Shown in pieces: positions 54,300 through 64,000 of a DNA stretch of 64,000 nt. The notes beneath the pieces are model-generated. The model was not told the DNA's origin. It saw nothing but the letters and a program-made list of their open reading frames with translations, and searched no databases. Source of the DNA: Pisolithus tinctorius (taxonomy: Eukaryota; Basidiomycota; Agaricomycetes; Boletales; Pisolithaceae); NCBI GenBank assembly GCA_024663395.1, contig JANFAH010000002.1, positions 5,642,001 to 5,706,000 on the forward strand, read 5' to 3'. Made by a program: the position numbers and the translations under genes. Within the stretch, counting starts at the first letter, position 1. Each line of letters starts with the position of its first letter.

Positions 54300-56843
54300 T
54301 TCATTTCTTGTCTTCCTGGGCCCGTCTTATATTGTGACAGGGGGATAACCCAATATGGATAGGCCCGTCCATTTGCGGTGAGCTATCTATGATACGACAG
54401 ATTGGCCCGTCTTATATGGTGCTGAGGGTTTGTAATCCTGCAATAGACAGATCGGCCCGTCTTATGTTGTAACACCAGTTTTTGTTTTCCCTTATCTGCT
54501 GCCTGAGAATACCATGGATGAGCCCATCCTTATGTAGATCCCTTTGATCTCCCTTTCTGCTGCCTGAGAATGCCTTACATGGGCTGTCCTTATGTAGATA
54601 GCTTGGATCTCCCTTTCTGCTGCCTAAGAATACCATACATGGACCCGTCCTTATGTTTTGACAGGGGTGCATCTGGCTAGATGGGCCCGTCCATTTGTTG
54701 TGATGATATACATGATACTACTGAAGGCCCATCTTTATGTTTCGTCAGAGGTACATCTTACTGTGGATGGGCCCGTCCATATGCTGTGACAATGTAAATA
54801 ATACAACTGAAGGGCCCATCTTTATGTTTCAACAGGGTACATCTTACTGGGGCTGGGCCTGTCCATTTGTTGTGACGATATACATGATACTACTGAAGGG
54901 CCTGTCCATATGTTGTGACAATATAAATAGTATTACTGAAGGGCCCGTCCATATGTTGTGACTCTATTAAATGATACTAGTGACAGGCCCGTCTTTATGT
55001 TTCAACAGGGTACATCTTACTGGGGCCAGGCCTGCCCATATGTTGTGACGATATAAATAATACTACTGAAGGGCCTGTCCATATGTTGTGATGCTATACA
55101 TGAGATTACTGACGGGCCCGTCTTTATGTTTCGTCCAAAGTACATCTTACTATGGATGGGCCCGTCCATATGCTGTGACAATATAAATAATACTACTGAA
55201 GGGCCCGTCCACATCTTGTGACAATATAAATAATACTATTGCAGGGCCCGTCCATATGTTGTGACTCTATTAAATGATATTAGTGATGGGCCCACCTTTA
55301 TGTTTCGACAGGGTACATCTTACTGGGGCCGGGCCCGCCCATATGTTGTGACGATATAAATAATACTACTGAAGGGCCCGTCCATATGTTGTGATGCTAT
55401 ACATGAGATTACTGACGGGCCCGTCTTTATGTTTCGTCCAAAGTACATCTTACTATGGATGGGCCCGTCCATATGCTGTGACAATATAAATAATACTACT
55501 GAAGGGCCCGTCCACATCTTGTGACAATATAAATAATACTATTGCAGGGCCTGTCCATATGTTGTGACTCTATTAAATGATATTAGTGACGGGCCCGCCT
55601 TTATGTTTCGACAGGGTACATCTTACTGGGGCCGGGCCCGCCCATATGTTGTGACGATATAAATAATACTACTGAAGGGCCTGTCCATATGTTGTGATGC
55701 TATACATGAGATTACTGACGGGCCCGTCTTTATGTTTCGTCCAAAGTACATCTTACTATGGACGGGCCCGTCCATATGCTGTGACAATATAAATAATACT
55801 ACTGAAGGGCCCGTCCATATGTTGTGATGATATAAATAATACTATTGAAGGGCCTGTCCATATGTTGTGACTCTATTAAATGATATTAGTGACGGGCCCG
55901 CCTTTATGTTTCGACAGGGTACATCTTACTGGGGCTGGGCCCGCCCATATGTTGTGACGATATAAATAATACTACTGAAGGGCCCGTCCATATGCTGTGA
56001 CTCTATTAAATGATATTAGTGACGGGCCCGCCTTTATGTTTCGACAGGGTACATCTTACTGGGGCCGGGCCTGCCCATAGTTGTGACGATATAAATAATA
56101 CTACTGATGGGCCCGTCCATATGTTGTGATGCTATACATGAGATTACTGATGGGCCCGTCTTTATGTTTCGTCAGAGGCACACCTTACTGTGGACGGGCC
56201 CGTCCATATGTTGCATAATACTACTGACAGGCCCAACCTTACGTTGTGACTCTATTAAAAGATACTTGTGATGGGCCCGTCTTTATGTTTCAACAGCAGT
56301 ACATCTTACTGTTGACAGGCCCATCCATATGTTGTGACATTATGAAATGACATTACTGATGGGCCCATCTTTATGTTGTGACAGAGGTACGGCTTATTAT
56401 GAACAGGCCTGTCTAGATGTTGTGACACCATAAATGATATTACTCCTGGGCCCGTCCATATGTTGCCAACTTTGTATTCTAATCATAGACGGGCCCGTCC
56501 TTATGCTGTGACCCTCTCCATGTTATGATAGGCGGGCCCACCTTAATGTTGAGACAGGGGTGTAACCTACCAGGACAGGCCCATCCATGTCTTACAGCAG
56601 CTCAGTATACTTAATTGGTCACGGGCCTGTCTAAATGTTTCAGCATCCTTACCCACCATGGGCCCTCCCATATGTTGTGGTAATGCACTTACGGGCCCGT
56701 ACATATGTTGCTCTCACTTTAGTCCCTTGGGCCTGTCCATGTGTAGTGGCTAATCTATTATAGGCGGGCCCGTCTTGGGGTCTATATAAGTGTTGGTGTT
56801 TTGGCACACAGGCTGCCCATGTGTTGTGACTAAGTGTGACTAC
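54300..56843 (-). repeat. Right terminal satellite array with ~303-bp higher-order units
   Basis: GACGGGCCCGTC-type motifs recur about every 43-60 bp, with spacers such as CATATGTTGTGAC, CTTTATGTTTCG and ATAAATAATACTACTGAAG. The orientation is opposite to the left array. From 55018 a block starting TACATCTTACTGGGGCC is repeated at about 303-bp intervals (55018, 55321, 55624, 55927). The outermost ~280 bp mirror the left end of the element. The outer motifs are more diverged than the central ones. Confidence 0.9.
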
Positions 56844-57548
56844 ACTATGTGCACGTAAGTATTGTCATGGTACGTCTGTAGCACATCTGCAAAACTGAAG
56901 ATATACTATAGTGGCCAGGTGTAATGGAACGACAAGCATACAGGCGAATAGTGAGAAAAACATAAATGAATAACGACGCAACACTAATTCAGGTGGACGG
57001 GACGTCCGACATCCCGTTACTGAGGACCGATGTCGCCAACTTGTAAGATAAAAAAAAGCGAAGAAAACTTAGAACATGTGGATAGTTGAAGTTCGGTACG
57101 GCTGGAACGCTGAATCTTCCAACAACTCTGGCTCCATCACATGGACCCGTCGTAGCATCAACCAAAAACACCAGTATGTCTCCCATGTATCCTGTCAAAA
57201 GAGATAATGCCCGAAGGGGTGGGAATGGACGAATGCCCTAGTGAGGGGAGCAGTGCGAGGTGGACAGTGAGTAGCACAGATCTACTAGTAATGTGCCCCA
57301 GAGAACGAGTATATGAAATACATCACACATAGAAGAGACTAGCTAGTGAACAAATGGGATCCCATGACTCGGAGATGAGAATGTCTGCTCATCGCCCCCG
57401 CACACACTGGCACCGCACGTGTGACTCACCCTCTGCGGCGCGATCCATTCTGCCCGCACCTAATTACAGTGCTAGTAAGCCGTGACTGAGTGCTAGCCTA
57501 TCACCATCTGCCAAAAATATTAAACTTTTATTCCTACATAAATATTTC

Positions 57549-57905
57549 GGCACGCATTATCACAGTATTGTCAGGCATAATCTTCATGGGCCAAGTCTAT
57601 GACTTCCATAGCCATTGATGAACGAATCATACTGCATTGTAATGGTTATGCTGTCTGGTAAGCCAGCTCCAAAAAACCCGATGTTAAGGAATCTCTGTAA
57701 TGCATTGTAGACAAATAGACAAATTATGCAGATTTTGGCACGCATTATAATGGCATTGCCAGGTATGATCTTCATGGGTGAAGTCTATGATCTCCACGGC
57801 TGTTGGTGAATGAGTAATACTGCGTTACAATGTTCATGCTACCTGGTAAACCAGCTCTGGAAAGCCTAATGTTAAGACATGTCCGTAATCAATTCTGGAC
57901 ACAGA
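57549..57905. repeat. ~185-bp tandem duplication
   Basis: 57549-57725 and 57733-57905 share GGCACGCATTAT, ATCTTCATGGG, AAGTCTATGA, TGGTAA.CCAGCTC and AATGTTAAG or GATGTTAAG in the same order, at roughly three-quarters identity. It is non-coding. Confidence 0.75.
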
Positions 57906-60276
57906 GAAGGCAGTGTCGTCACACGCCATTTTCCTTCAAATCTCAAACCACTGACAGGGAATACCACATCACGTGGTTCTACGTGATGGAGCTATAGATA
58001 ATGTACTTGTCTACACTCTAGGCTAGCGAGAGGTCACTAGGTTTGAGTAGTCCCAAAGGTGGCATGGAAGGAATACCCGACGCAACCCGGGAAACAAAGT
58101 CGCCGAAGAGAACGACGAGTAATGACTCATGTCGCAAGGAACATTTGACATGGCTGCTTGTGCAAAGAAGGCGGAGGGAGATGTGGTGATCGGTGTGAGG
58201 AGTGAGACTGTTCAATCTGTGATGAGAGTGGTACAGAGATTTTTGTCAGCGGAGTGGAGAGGGATGGGGCACTTGTTAAGCCTACGCATCAAGGGAGGTA
58301 TCGGTGTAGACTGTGGGGTAAAACTAATCGACGGGTGCGAGTTTCGGTGATCTGCGCCATCATCTGCAAGAACGATGTAGCGTGCTGACCATATAACTAG
58401 TCATTAGAGAGCAATGGAGAGGCAGACTTCGGGTAAGCGGCTTACCACAGTGTGTATCCATGGATGCACGTACAGGTGGTCTGATGCAAGGAAAACTACG
58501 GTGTGGCCTCAGCGCTACTGCTCTCCCGAATGCCCAGAACTTGGAGCGGGGTCCCTAGCTTTCCATAATGATACACACTTCCAAACAGTGTTCGAATGTC
58601 ACCTTTAGATGAGGCCTGGAACACTGCAAAAGGACCGGCTATCTTTGCATGCTGGAGATAATCGATTGGCGCCCTCTCCAAACTACCGTAACGTCGAGTG
58701 TCACACCGGAGCCCACAACCTCCACATTGCTTATCTCAAGCCATCGGAAGCATGATCGGAGCAATATCCATTTCCTCACATGAGCTGGGTACGACCGGAT
58801 GGACAGCGTCCCTGAGGCACTCAAGTCCTTGGGTAATGGCAATTTGAAATGGGGGCGCCAATCCAACCACGGATTGCAAATTGCAGAAGCCAGGGAGTAC
58901 GACGGCCTAAAACCAATTGATGACGACGGAGCACTGACTCGGCTGTGACCGAACCGTCTCGTCGAATTAGCAAGAGCATTGCGTGATCGGTGTGTGCTGA
59001 ATTTAGGACCAGCTATTCGAAAATCCATCTGCACCCTGGAACGTGTTCAGCACTCACTTGTAACATGCATATAGACGCCAGCAACTCGGGAAGTAAGTTC
59101 CCGTGCACGCCCCATAGTAAGGATATCAAATTGTCAAATAGCAAATAAGCAAAGGGCCAACCACATCCCCGTGTCACGGTACCTACATGGTGCGAGGTTG
59201 ATATTATTATCTGAAGAAATGTGGTCTGCGGAACTCCGCATGGAAGGCATTCAAACATCGCCGGAAATATGTGACAGAGTATGTAGACATCGGAGCGTGT
59301 GGGGATGATTAACTTACGCTGAGCAAAGTGTCAGCGAATGAAACCGCCGTAGCCGTTCGGCAACGTACCACCGCATTCACCATCATTCATGAATGCATGA
59401 AGTTCAAGGTGCTGCCAAAAGTACTATCCTGTACTATACACTCGGCAGGACACTTCGAGAGCCAGTTACAGCTTCTGAATCTCCGGGGACCAGCAGCTGC
59501 GTTGTGAAGGCGCGATTTCGAAGACCCAGTTCACACTCACCGATTTGCAATAGTTGGTTATGTGGAGTCCGGTGTCTTGAGAGCAAGATCTACCGAGGTT
59601 AGAGGCTTGGAGGATTAACTTCGCCGCTGTCCTCCCGTGGTGGTATCCACTGGGCGAGTGATGGCACAGGAACATTACTTACTTAATATCTGAGCATAGA
59701 GATGGACCTGGGTCCTGCATGCGATCGTTACATCACTTATATGAGTCGCGGGATAGATGCCTGAACAAAATATGCACGTGTGCCACGGTGGTGACTACAC
59801 TATCAAAGATTGTGAGAGGTTGGAGATATATGATGCTCGAGCTCTGAAGGTCAGTAACTGCAGTATTGGCCTGTGCGACAATGTTGAAAGGTTTGAGGGT
59901 ATCGGCGAGCTGTGTGAGGATACGGAAAAGCCCAAAGATTTGGCGGGACCCTCTGCCCCACAGTCGGGCTGGATTGGAGATCTACATGCATGCCAAACAT
60001 TACCGCGCCGATGCTGGTAAGTCAGCTCTGCATGTTTCTAGGTGATGCCCTGAGTACTTGCAGACAAGATAGGGCTCATGCAAAACCGGCTAGGTCACAG
60101 CTGCCAACACCCCCACCCCACCCCTCCGCAAAAATCCTGCGGCTCGTTCGGCCATTGATCACTTTCCGCGATTATACTCGCTAGTAAGGTTATCTACGAA
60201 CACACGTGTTCAAACAGGGACCTATGGAGCGGCCGTTGTAACAATGAACGACCAACTCGACGCTGCTGAGAACTAA

Positions 60277-60621
60277 GTGTTCAAACTCGTTGGAGAGCTC
60301 CGTAAATTGGCCTCCAAAGGTCTCACCGGCGACACCTCTGTCACCCCTGGGCAGATCAAGCAGAAGATTTGCAAAACCCAACAAGCCCTGCCAAGTCTTT
60401 TCCAGGAGGTATATGATATGGTGCCGAGAATGCGTCCTCCAAGGAGTCGACGCAAGGCTCTGAGGAGGAGTAAATCGCCTTCTGACATGTTCCGCGCATT
60501 TTTCGATATGCTTGATTTTGGCTCATCGCCGTTGCCTCTTCTTTGCGTCACGTCCACGAAATCGCACGAGCATCACACTAGACCTCCGAAAAGTATTGCT
60601 CTTCCAACACTACCCTATTGA
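60277..60621 (+). CDS. Possible short exon, unknown product
   Basis: The frame encodes a helical, charged stretch (LVGELRKLASKGLTGDTSVT, KICKTQQALPSLFQEVYDMV, RPPRSRRKALRRSKSPS). An ATG at 60244 lies in frame but a TAA at 60274 intervenes, so no complete gene is evident. It may be an exon of an unrecognised gene or chance. Confidence 0.25.
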   Translation: MFKLVGELRKLASKGLTGDTSVTPGQIKQKICKTQQALPSLFQEVYDMVPRMRPPRSRRKALRRSKSPSDMFRAFFDMLDFGSSPLPLLCVTSTKSHEHHTRPPKSIALPTLPY

Positions 60622-60729
60622 CCTATTTTTCTCCCATCTGTCACGAGGTCTACTCGAGGAAGTCGGGTCTGTTCACACAACTCACCCCCTGCTCAGAGCC
60701 ATCGTATTACGCTTTTCTCCAAAAAATTG

Positions 60730-61105
60730 GTCGGTGTCGTTCATTTACAAGGTTCGTGCCATGACGTAAGGGCTACGCGTTTTTGTTCCAATCCAATTCC
60801 AATTCAAGTGCGGTCAATGCTTCTGACCCCAGTTCTAAAATTGAAATCCTCTTCCGAGTGGAGTAGTTCCGTGGAGAAGATTGCGAGCCAATTTCATGAG
60901 GGACGCGAATGCTCCAAGACTAGTCGGCGTTGCTCATTTGCAAATTTCGGTCGGCCCGACATTATTACCATCAAGCGTGGTCAGTGCTTCTGACCTTAGA
61001 ACCGTTCCATGGAAAAGAATGCCAGCCAATTCGATGAGGAACGTGAATGCTCCAAGGTTGGTTGGTGTTGCTCATTTGCAAATTCCGGTCAGCCTGACAC
61101 AGGCA
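60730..61105. repeat. Threefold ~140-bp repeat upstream of the small spliced gene
   Basis: About 60861-60960 and 61003-61102 are close copies (GCCAATT, ATGAGG.ACG.GAATGCTCCAAG, TGTTGCTCATTTGCAAATT or CGTTGCTCATTTGCAAATT). A third, shorter copy (GTCGGTGTCGTTCATTTACAAG) lies at about 60730. They end about 40 bp before the TATA box and may be promoter elements. Confidence 0.65.
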
Positions 61106-61146
61106 TTGAGCCTTGCCATTTTGATTTGAGCGTTTACAAGTACCTG

Positions 61147-61154
61147 TATATAAG
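61147..61154 (+). promoter_or_regulatory. TATA box
   Basis: TATATAAG lies 61 bp before the ATG of the small spliced gene, so a start of transcription around 61180 would leave a short leader. Confidence 0.6.
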
Positions 61155-61214
61155 AGACGTGAAATAGATGACAAGTCCTCAGTCCACAAAGACCTTTGTT
61201 GTCACTCACATCTA

Positions 61215-61728
61215 ATGACTAGCTTCACAACGAACAACATGCTCACCGGGGAGAGCACCCTTGCTTTCTTGCTCCTTCATGATCCTGAGGAGGCGCAGAA
61301 CCTCGGGCTTCATCTTCCCCTTGAAAGTATGGTGCCGAAGACGGCCGACACAGTCAGCGACCTTCCGGCACAACTGACCGTTAGAACCACGAAGCAAGAT
61401 CCCCTGGAACAAGACATCACAGTGCGGGCGCAAGGACGCGTTTTTACACACAACGGGCGATTCGTATGGAGTGGTAAGTACGCAGACAAGCGCACATCAT
61501 AGTACTTGTTCATCGTATTACCTAGCCGACAGGAAATACGCTCTCAAGGACTGCGTGGACAAGCCTGGCACCCTCTATGTCAGAGGCTCGCTCCCTCCAT
61601 CGGGACCAAGTGGGTTTAATGCACAACAATTCCCGCCCTACCCTTCCAGAGAGCAGGAGACCGCATCTGTTGCGGGCCGTGTCATAATTGACTTCTGGAC
61701 CAATGAGAAGATCACTGCTGTGGTATGA
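61215..61728 (+). CDS. Small spliced protein of unknown function
   Basis: Exons 61215-61473 and 61526-61728 are joined across a 52-nt intron (GTAAGT...CCTAG, phase 1), giving 153 residues from MTSFTTNNMLTGES to KITAVV. The frame is open and the donor and acceptor are good. The alternative acceptor four codons downstream (GACAG) would lose the frame. The sequence has EQDITVRAQGRVFTHNGRFV, YALKDCVDKPGTLYVRGSLP and RVIIDFWTNEKI, suggesting a compact beta-rich soluble domain. There is no signal peptide or membrane segment. A TATA box and tandem repeats lie upstream. I do not recognise the family. It looks like a genuine host gene rather than transposon cargo. Confidence 0.6.
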
Positions 61729-63520
61729 ATTTTACAACTATCTGAAAGTCCTGCGTTAACGAACACCCCAACCAAACCCCACCAGTTTAAGAGTGAGCTC
61801 ACGCGTCACAATTGTGACACCGAAAGCTGATACTCCCCTAGCTAATGCTGAGAATTACGTCTTTGGCGGTGCCGGGGTGTGGCACACCCAGGCCTAAATC
61901 ACGGAGCATGTGAGTGCATAAGTAATCACCAAAGTAACACTTGGTACTAACCTCATGGACACTCTGAACAGCAATTGTGCTTGCAATGTGTGAGTTAGCA
62001 TTCTGGCTGATACATGACATGTAGTTAAACATCATGGTGTTGCAGCCGCAAAACCGTGGACACCCTGAGGAGTGTAATGTGTTTTTTTCTCTAAGCGTGT
62101 TTTGTATGATTAGTAGGTGGCAATGTAAATGTATGTTGAGCGACATAATGTCGGAAAAATGAAAAACTCATTGCAATGTCACGCTGTGTCACGTTCTGTC
62201 TATATTTGGTAGGACTTTCTCATTACAACTCACTCCGGAGGATCGCGGTTGCCGAAAAATGCGCGACAAATTTCGGGGTGCAGTGACCTTGTAAACAAGG
62301 TGATTACAACTCACTGCGATGACTTGAAATTTGCTAAAATTGCCGCAATAAACTTTGTGACAATCCGTGACCATCATCATGTAGGTCACGTTTTCATTGT
62401 GCCAATTGCAAACGTCGCAATACGATCACAAGAGGTTTCAATGAACAAGCTCACCAAATATGGTAAAAAACGTGACAGAGGCGTGTCGTTAAAAGCCATT
62501 CAAATGAAATTTTCAGGTTTTCCGACATAGTATGAGCGGAATATCATGCGGTGGTGTACTGTTCTCAACGGTTGTCGACTAATGTATCCGTGGAACCTCC
62601 GTTACTACTGCTTTGCGATAAGCCTTTGGTTACCTGTTCAGCTGAGTGGAATGCCCCGACACTGTAGGATTTCCTATGCACTGAGACGTTGCATATAGGC
62701 CGGATAGGGGCCGGTACGTACATACCAATGACAAGCTGTTACTTATGATATCGGAGTGTGTGGTCCATGTTGCACCATCGCCACAGTTCCGATTTACTGT
62801 ATAGCTGTAGCTCATTTGTTGTAATGATTTATTCTCCGTAGTTCGTCCTCTAGATCCGACTTGTAGGGTTAGCCAGTTTGGTACAAGTACTGCGGCTGAT
62901 AAAACGCGTGGACCCAGCAACGCCAGCCATAGCATTCCCCATTGTGCTACTCTTCGGCGAGCTCAGTGCACGCAAAGGTGATCTTTCAAGAGAAAAAGGA
63001 AGTGCGCATCGTAATTCCATTCAGGTGCACACTCACGTCGGCTGGTGGAAGGCATCTGCCATCGGTGCACCAGGTATTCTCGTTGACGGATGTCTAGTAG
63101 TTCTCCCATTCTAAAACCCCTCACTTCCAAGGACTATACCCATACCAAACGTTTCCACCCTCGAAATACGCGGTAAACGATTTGTGTTCACTTACCCTCC
63201 CAAGGAAATGCATACAGCACTCTACTCTTCACCTTCGCCGAAAAAAAAAGCGTCCGGGTCACCAGCGAATACAGGCGCAGAAATGATTCTCAGGGCGGGG
63301 AAGAAAATGCTGAGAATTTGTCAATGATTTGAAGTGCAAAGGTGTTTACGCCCAGAGGGAAAAACGCAAAAATTTGAGGATTTTTCGGACACCCTTGAAA
63401 AGACGAGGGTCGTCCCTGCTAAATCACCAATACTAGACTCTCAAGAGAGCACATAATAATGGGCATGGGCATCCCGACTCCTCTTCCAATTCTGACGACG
63501 ACGACAAGAATGATGATTGA
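61729..63520. other. No supportable gene
   Basis: Short frames only; 62878-63114 (ending GWWKASAIGAPGILVDGCLV) could be an exon but has no clear partner. GC is moderate and no repeat stands out. Confidence 0.45.
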
Positions 63521-63939
63521 GGCAAGAATGGTGAAGAGGAAGAGGAAGAAACTGTCCTCGTAGATGGTGATCATCCCCACGTTCTTGAAGAGGACACAGA
63601 CCCCCTCATGCTAGAATCGGTCAAAGTCGATGTCCCAGAACCTCCACCCCCACCATACAAACAACATCAGTAGCAACCCATCGCACTGCCCGCCACACCT
63701 CTCCGCTGCGGCGCATTTGGCGGTCCAGTCGGCGTACAGTGATTCGCTCTGCACAATGTGCAGTGTTGCGAAAAGGAATCGAGCGGGAGGAAGAGAAGCT
63801 GGAGGAGAAGGAGGTAGAAGAAGTTATTGTGGATGACCTTGAAGATGTCCAAGAGATCAAGGAGGCGGAGGAGGAAGACAGAGACGAGGAGACAGAAGAA
63901 ACGGATCAACCGACTGGATGGCGCAAGAGTAAACTTTAG
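63521..63939 (+). CDS. Acidic coiled-coil ORF near the window edge
   Basis: Glu-rich segments EEEEETVLVDGD (about 63535-63575) and EREEEKLEEKEVEEVIVDDL (from about 63780) sit in neighbouring frames and may be two exons of one gene. The second ends at a stop at 63937-63939 after QPTGWRKSKL. The stop at about 63672 between them must be spliced out if so. The composition is low complexity, so coding status is doubtful. Confidence 0.3.
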
Positions 63940-64000
63940 GCTTGGTAAAAGGCTTTGGGTGGCTGTTCCGCCCATCCTTTGCTGCGCTTGAGGAAGATGA

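Larger units (their letters stand above)
27950..56843. mobile_element. Giant KDZ transposon with satellite terminal inverted repeats
   Basis: The outer ~300 bp at each end are inverted copies. The left end reads GTAGTCCATTTAGTCACAAC, AGCCTGTGTGCCAAAA, then ACACTTATATAGACCCC. The right end gives the same phrases in reverse complement (56843 back to about 56560). Between the ends lie a TET/JBP gene, two unknown genes, a KDZ transposase and a zinc-cluster gene. KDZ (Kyakuja-Dileera-Zisupton) elements with linked TET/JBP genes are known from basidiomycetes. The left arm is 27950-31760 (with an insertion) and the right arm 54300-56843. I see no clear target-site duplication. Without the later insertions (about 7.8, 1.85 and 0.36 kb) the element would be about 19 kb. 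It is probably inactive now. Confidence 0.75.
56844..61146. other. Mostly non-coding flank
   Basis: Only short frames occur. Those at 58129-58350 and 59757-60020 lack motifs and codon support. A duplicated block lies at 57549-57905, a possible exon at 60277-60621 and a threefold repeat at 60730-61105. This is probably unique genomic DNA flanking the KDZ element. Confidence 0.5.

Noticed and set aside
27900..56900. An 8-bp target duplication for the KDZ element
   Set aside because: I compared bases outside 27950 and 56843 and found no convincing match; the exact termini may be off by a few bases.
8508..64000. CRISPR-like interpretation of regularly spaced palindromic repeats (terminal arrays, 170-bp array)
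   Set aside because: The host is a eukaryote, spacers are themselves repeats, and no cas-type genes are present.

Overview
The window looks like part of a repeat-rich basidiomycete (Agaricomycete) nuclear genome. The evidence is short 49-62 nt GT-AG introns plus families typical of mushroom-forming fungi: a KDZ transposase with a CxC2 zinc domain, a fungal TET/JBP dioxygenase, a Plavaka (CACTA-like) transposase, a DUF6589 gene and an OrsD/C2H2 protein. I do not name a species. Only two genes look like intact single-copy genes: an isoprenylcysteine methyltransferase-like gene near 2.3-3.0 kb and a small unknown gene with a TATA box at 61.2-61.7 kb. Most of the rest is nested mobile DNA. Family assignments rest on recognising motifs by eye; no database search was run.

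Layout. 0-2.3 kb: non-coding, with duplications and long palindromes. 2.27-3.04 kb: ICMT-like gene. 3.3-6.1 kb: decayed DUF6589 gene. 6.1-8.9 kb: no supportable gene. 8.96-14.2 kb: an OrsD-type gene (minus) whose C-terminal half carries a tyrosine-recombinase signature, a short C2H2 ORF (minus) and an unknown ORF (plus), sprinkled with nine copies of a 22-bp palindrome. 14.4-15.0 kb: diverged duplication. 15.1-22.3 kb: two minus-strand genes, one with a ParB-like motif, whose introns and upstream DNA carry a recurrent TTTGCGCA-like octamer. 24.0-25.1 kb: 170-bp satellite. 25.2-27.8 kb: decayed Plavaka transposase.

27.95-56.84 kb is the centrepiece: a giant (~28.9 kb) KDZ transposon. Its two ends are satellite arrays in inverted orientation, built on the palindrome GACGGGCCCGTC. 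Between them lie a TET/JBP dioxygenase gene (plus), two unknown genes (minus), the KDZ transposase (plus) and a zinc-cluster/coiled-coil gene (minus). The same LTR family has hit it twice. A solo LTR interrupts the TET/JBP gene, and a 7.8-kb LTR-gag-LTR-gag-LTR dimer interrupts the transposase just after its MDGNFK motif. Both insertions have 4-bp target duplications. The outer LTRs of the dimer are identical by eye while the middle LTR is diverged, so the dimer seems to have moved as one unit. A further 1.85-kb insertion sits in the left array.

Most premature stops I located in the degenerate genes are TGA, and most sit where arginine (CGA) would fit, which suggests C-to-T decay at CpG. 56.9-64 kb is mostly non-coding, with small duplications, the small spliced gene, and an acidic coiled-coil ORF at the window edge.
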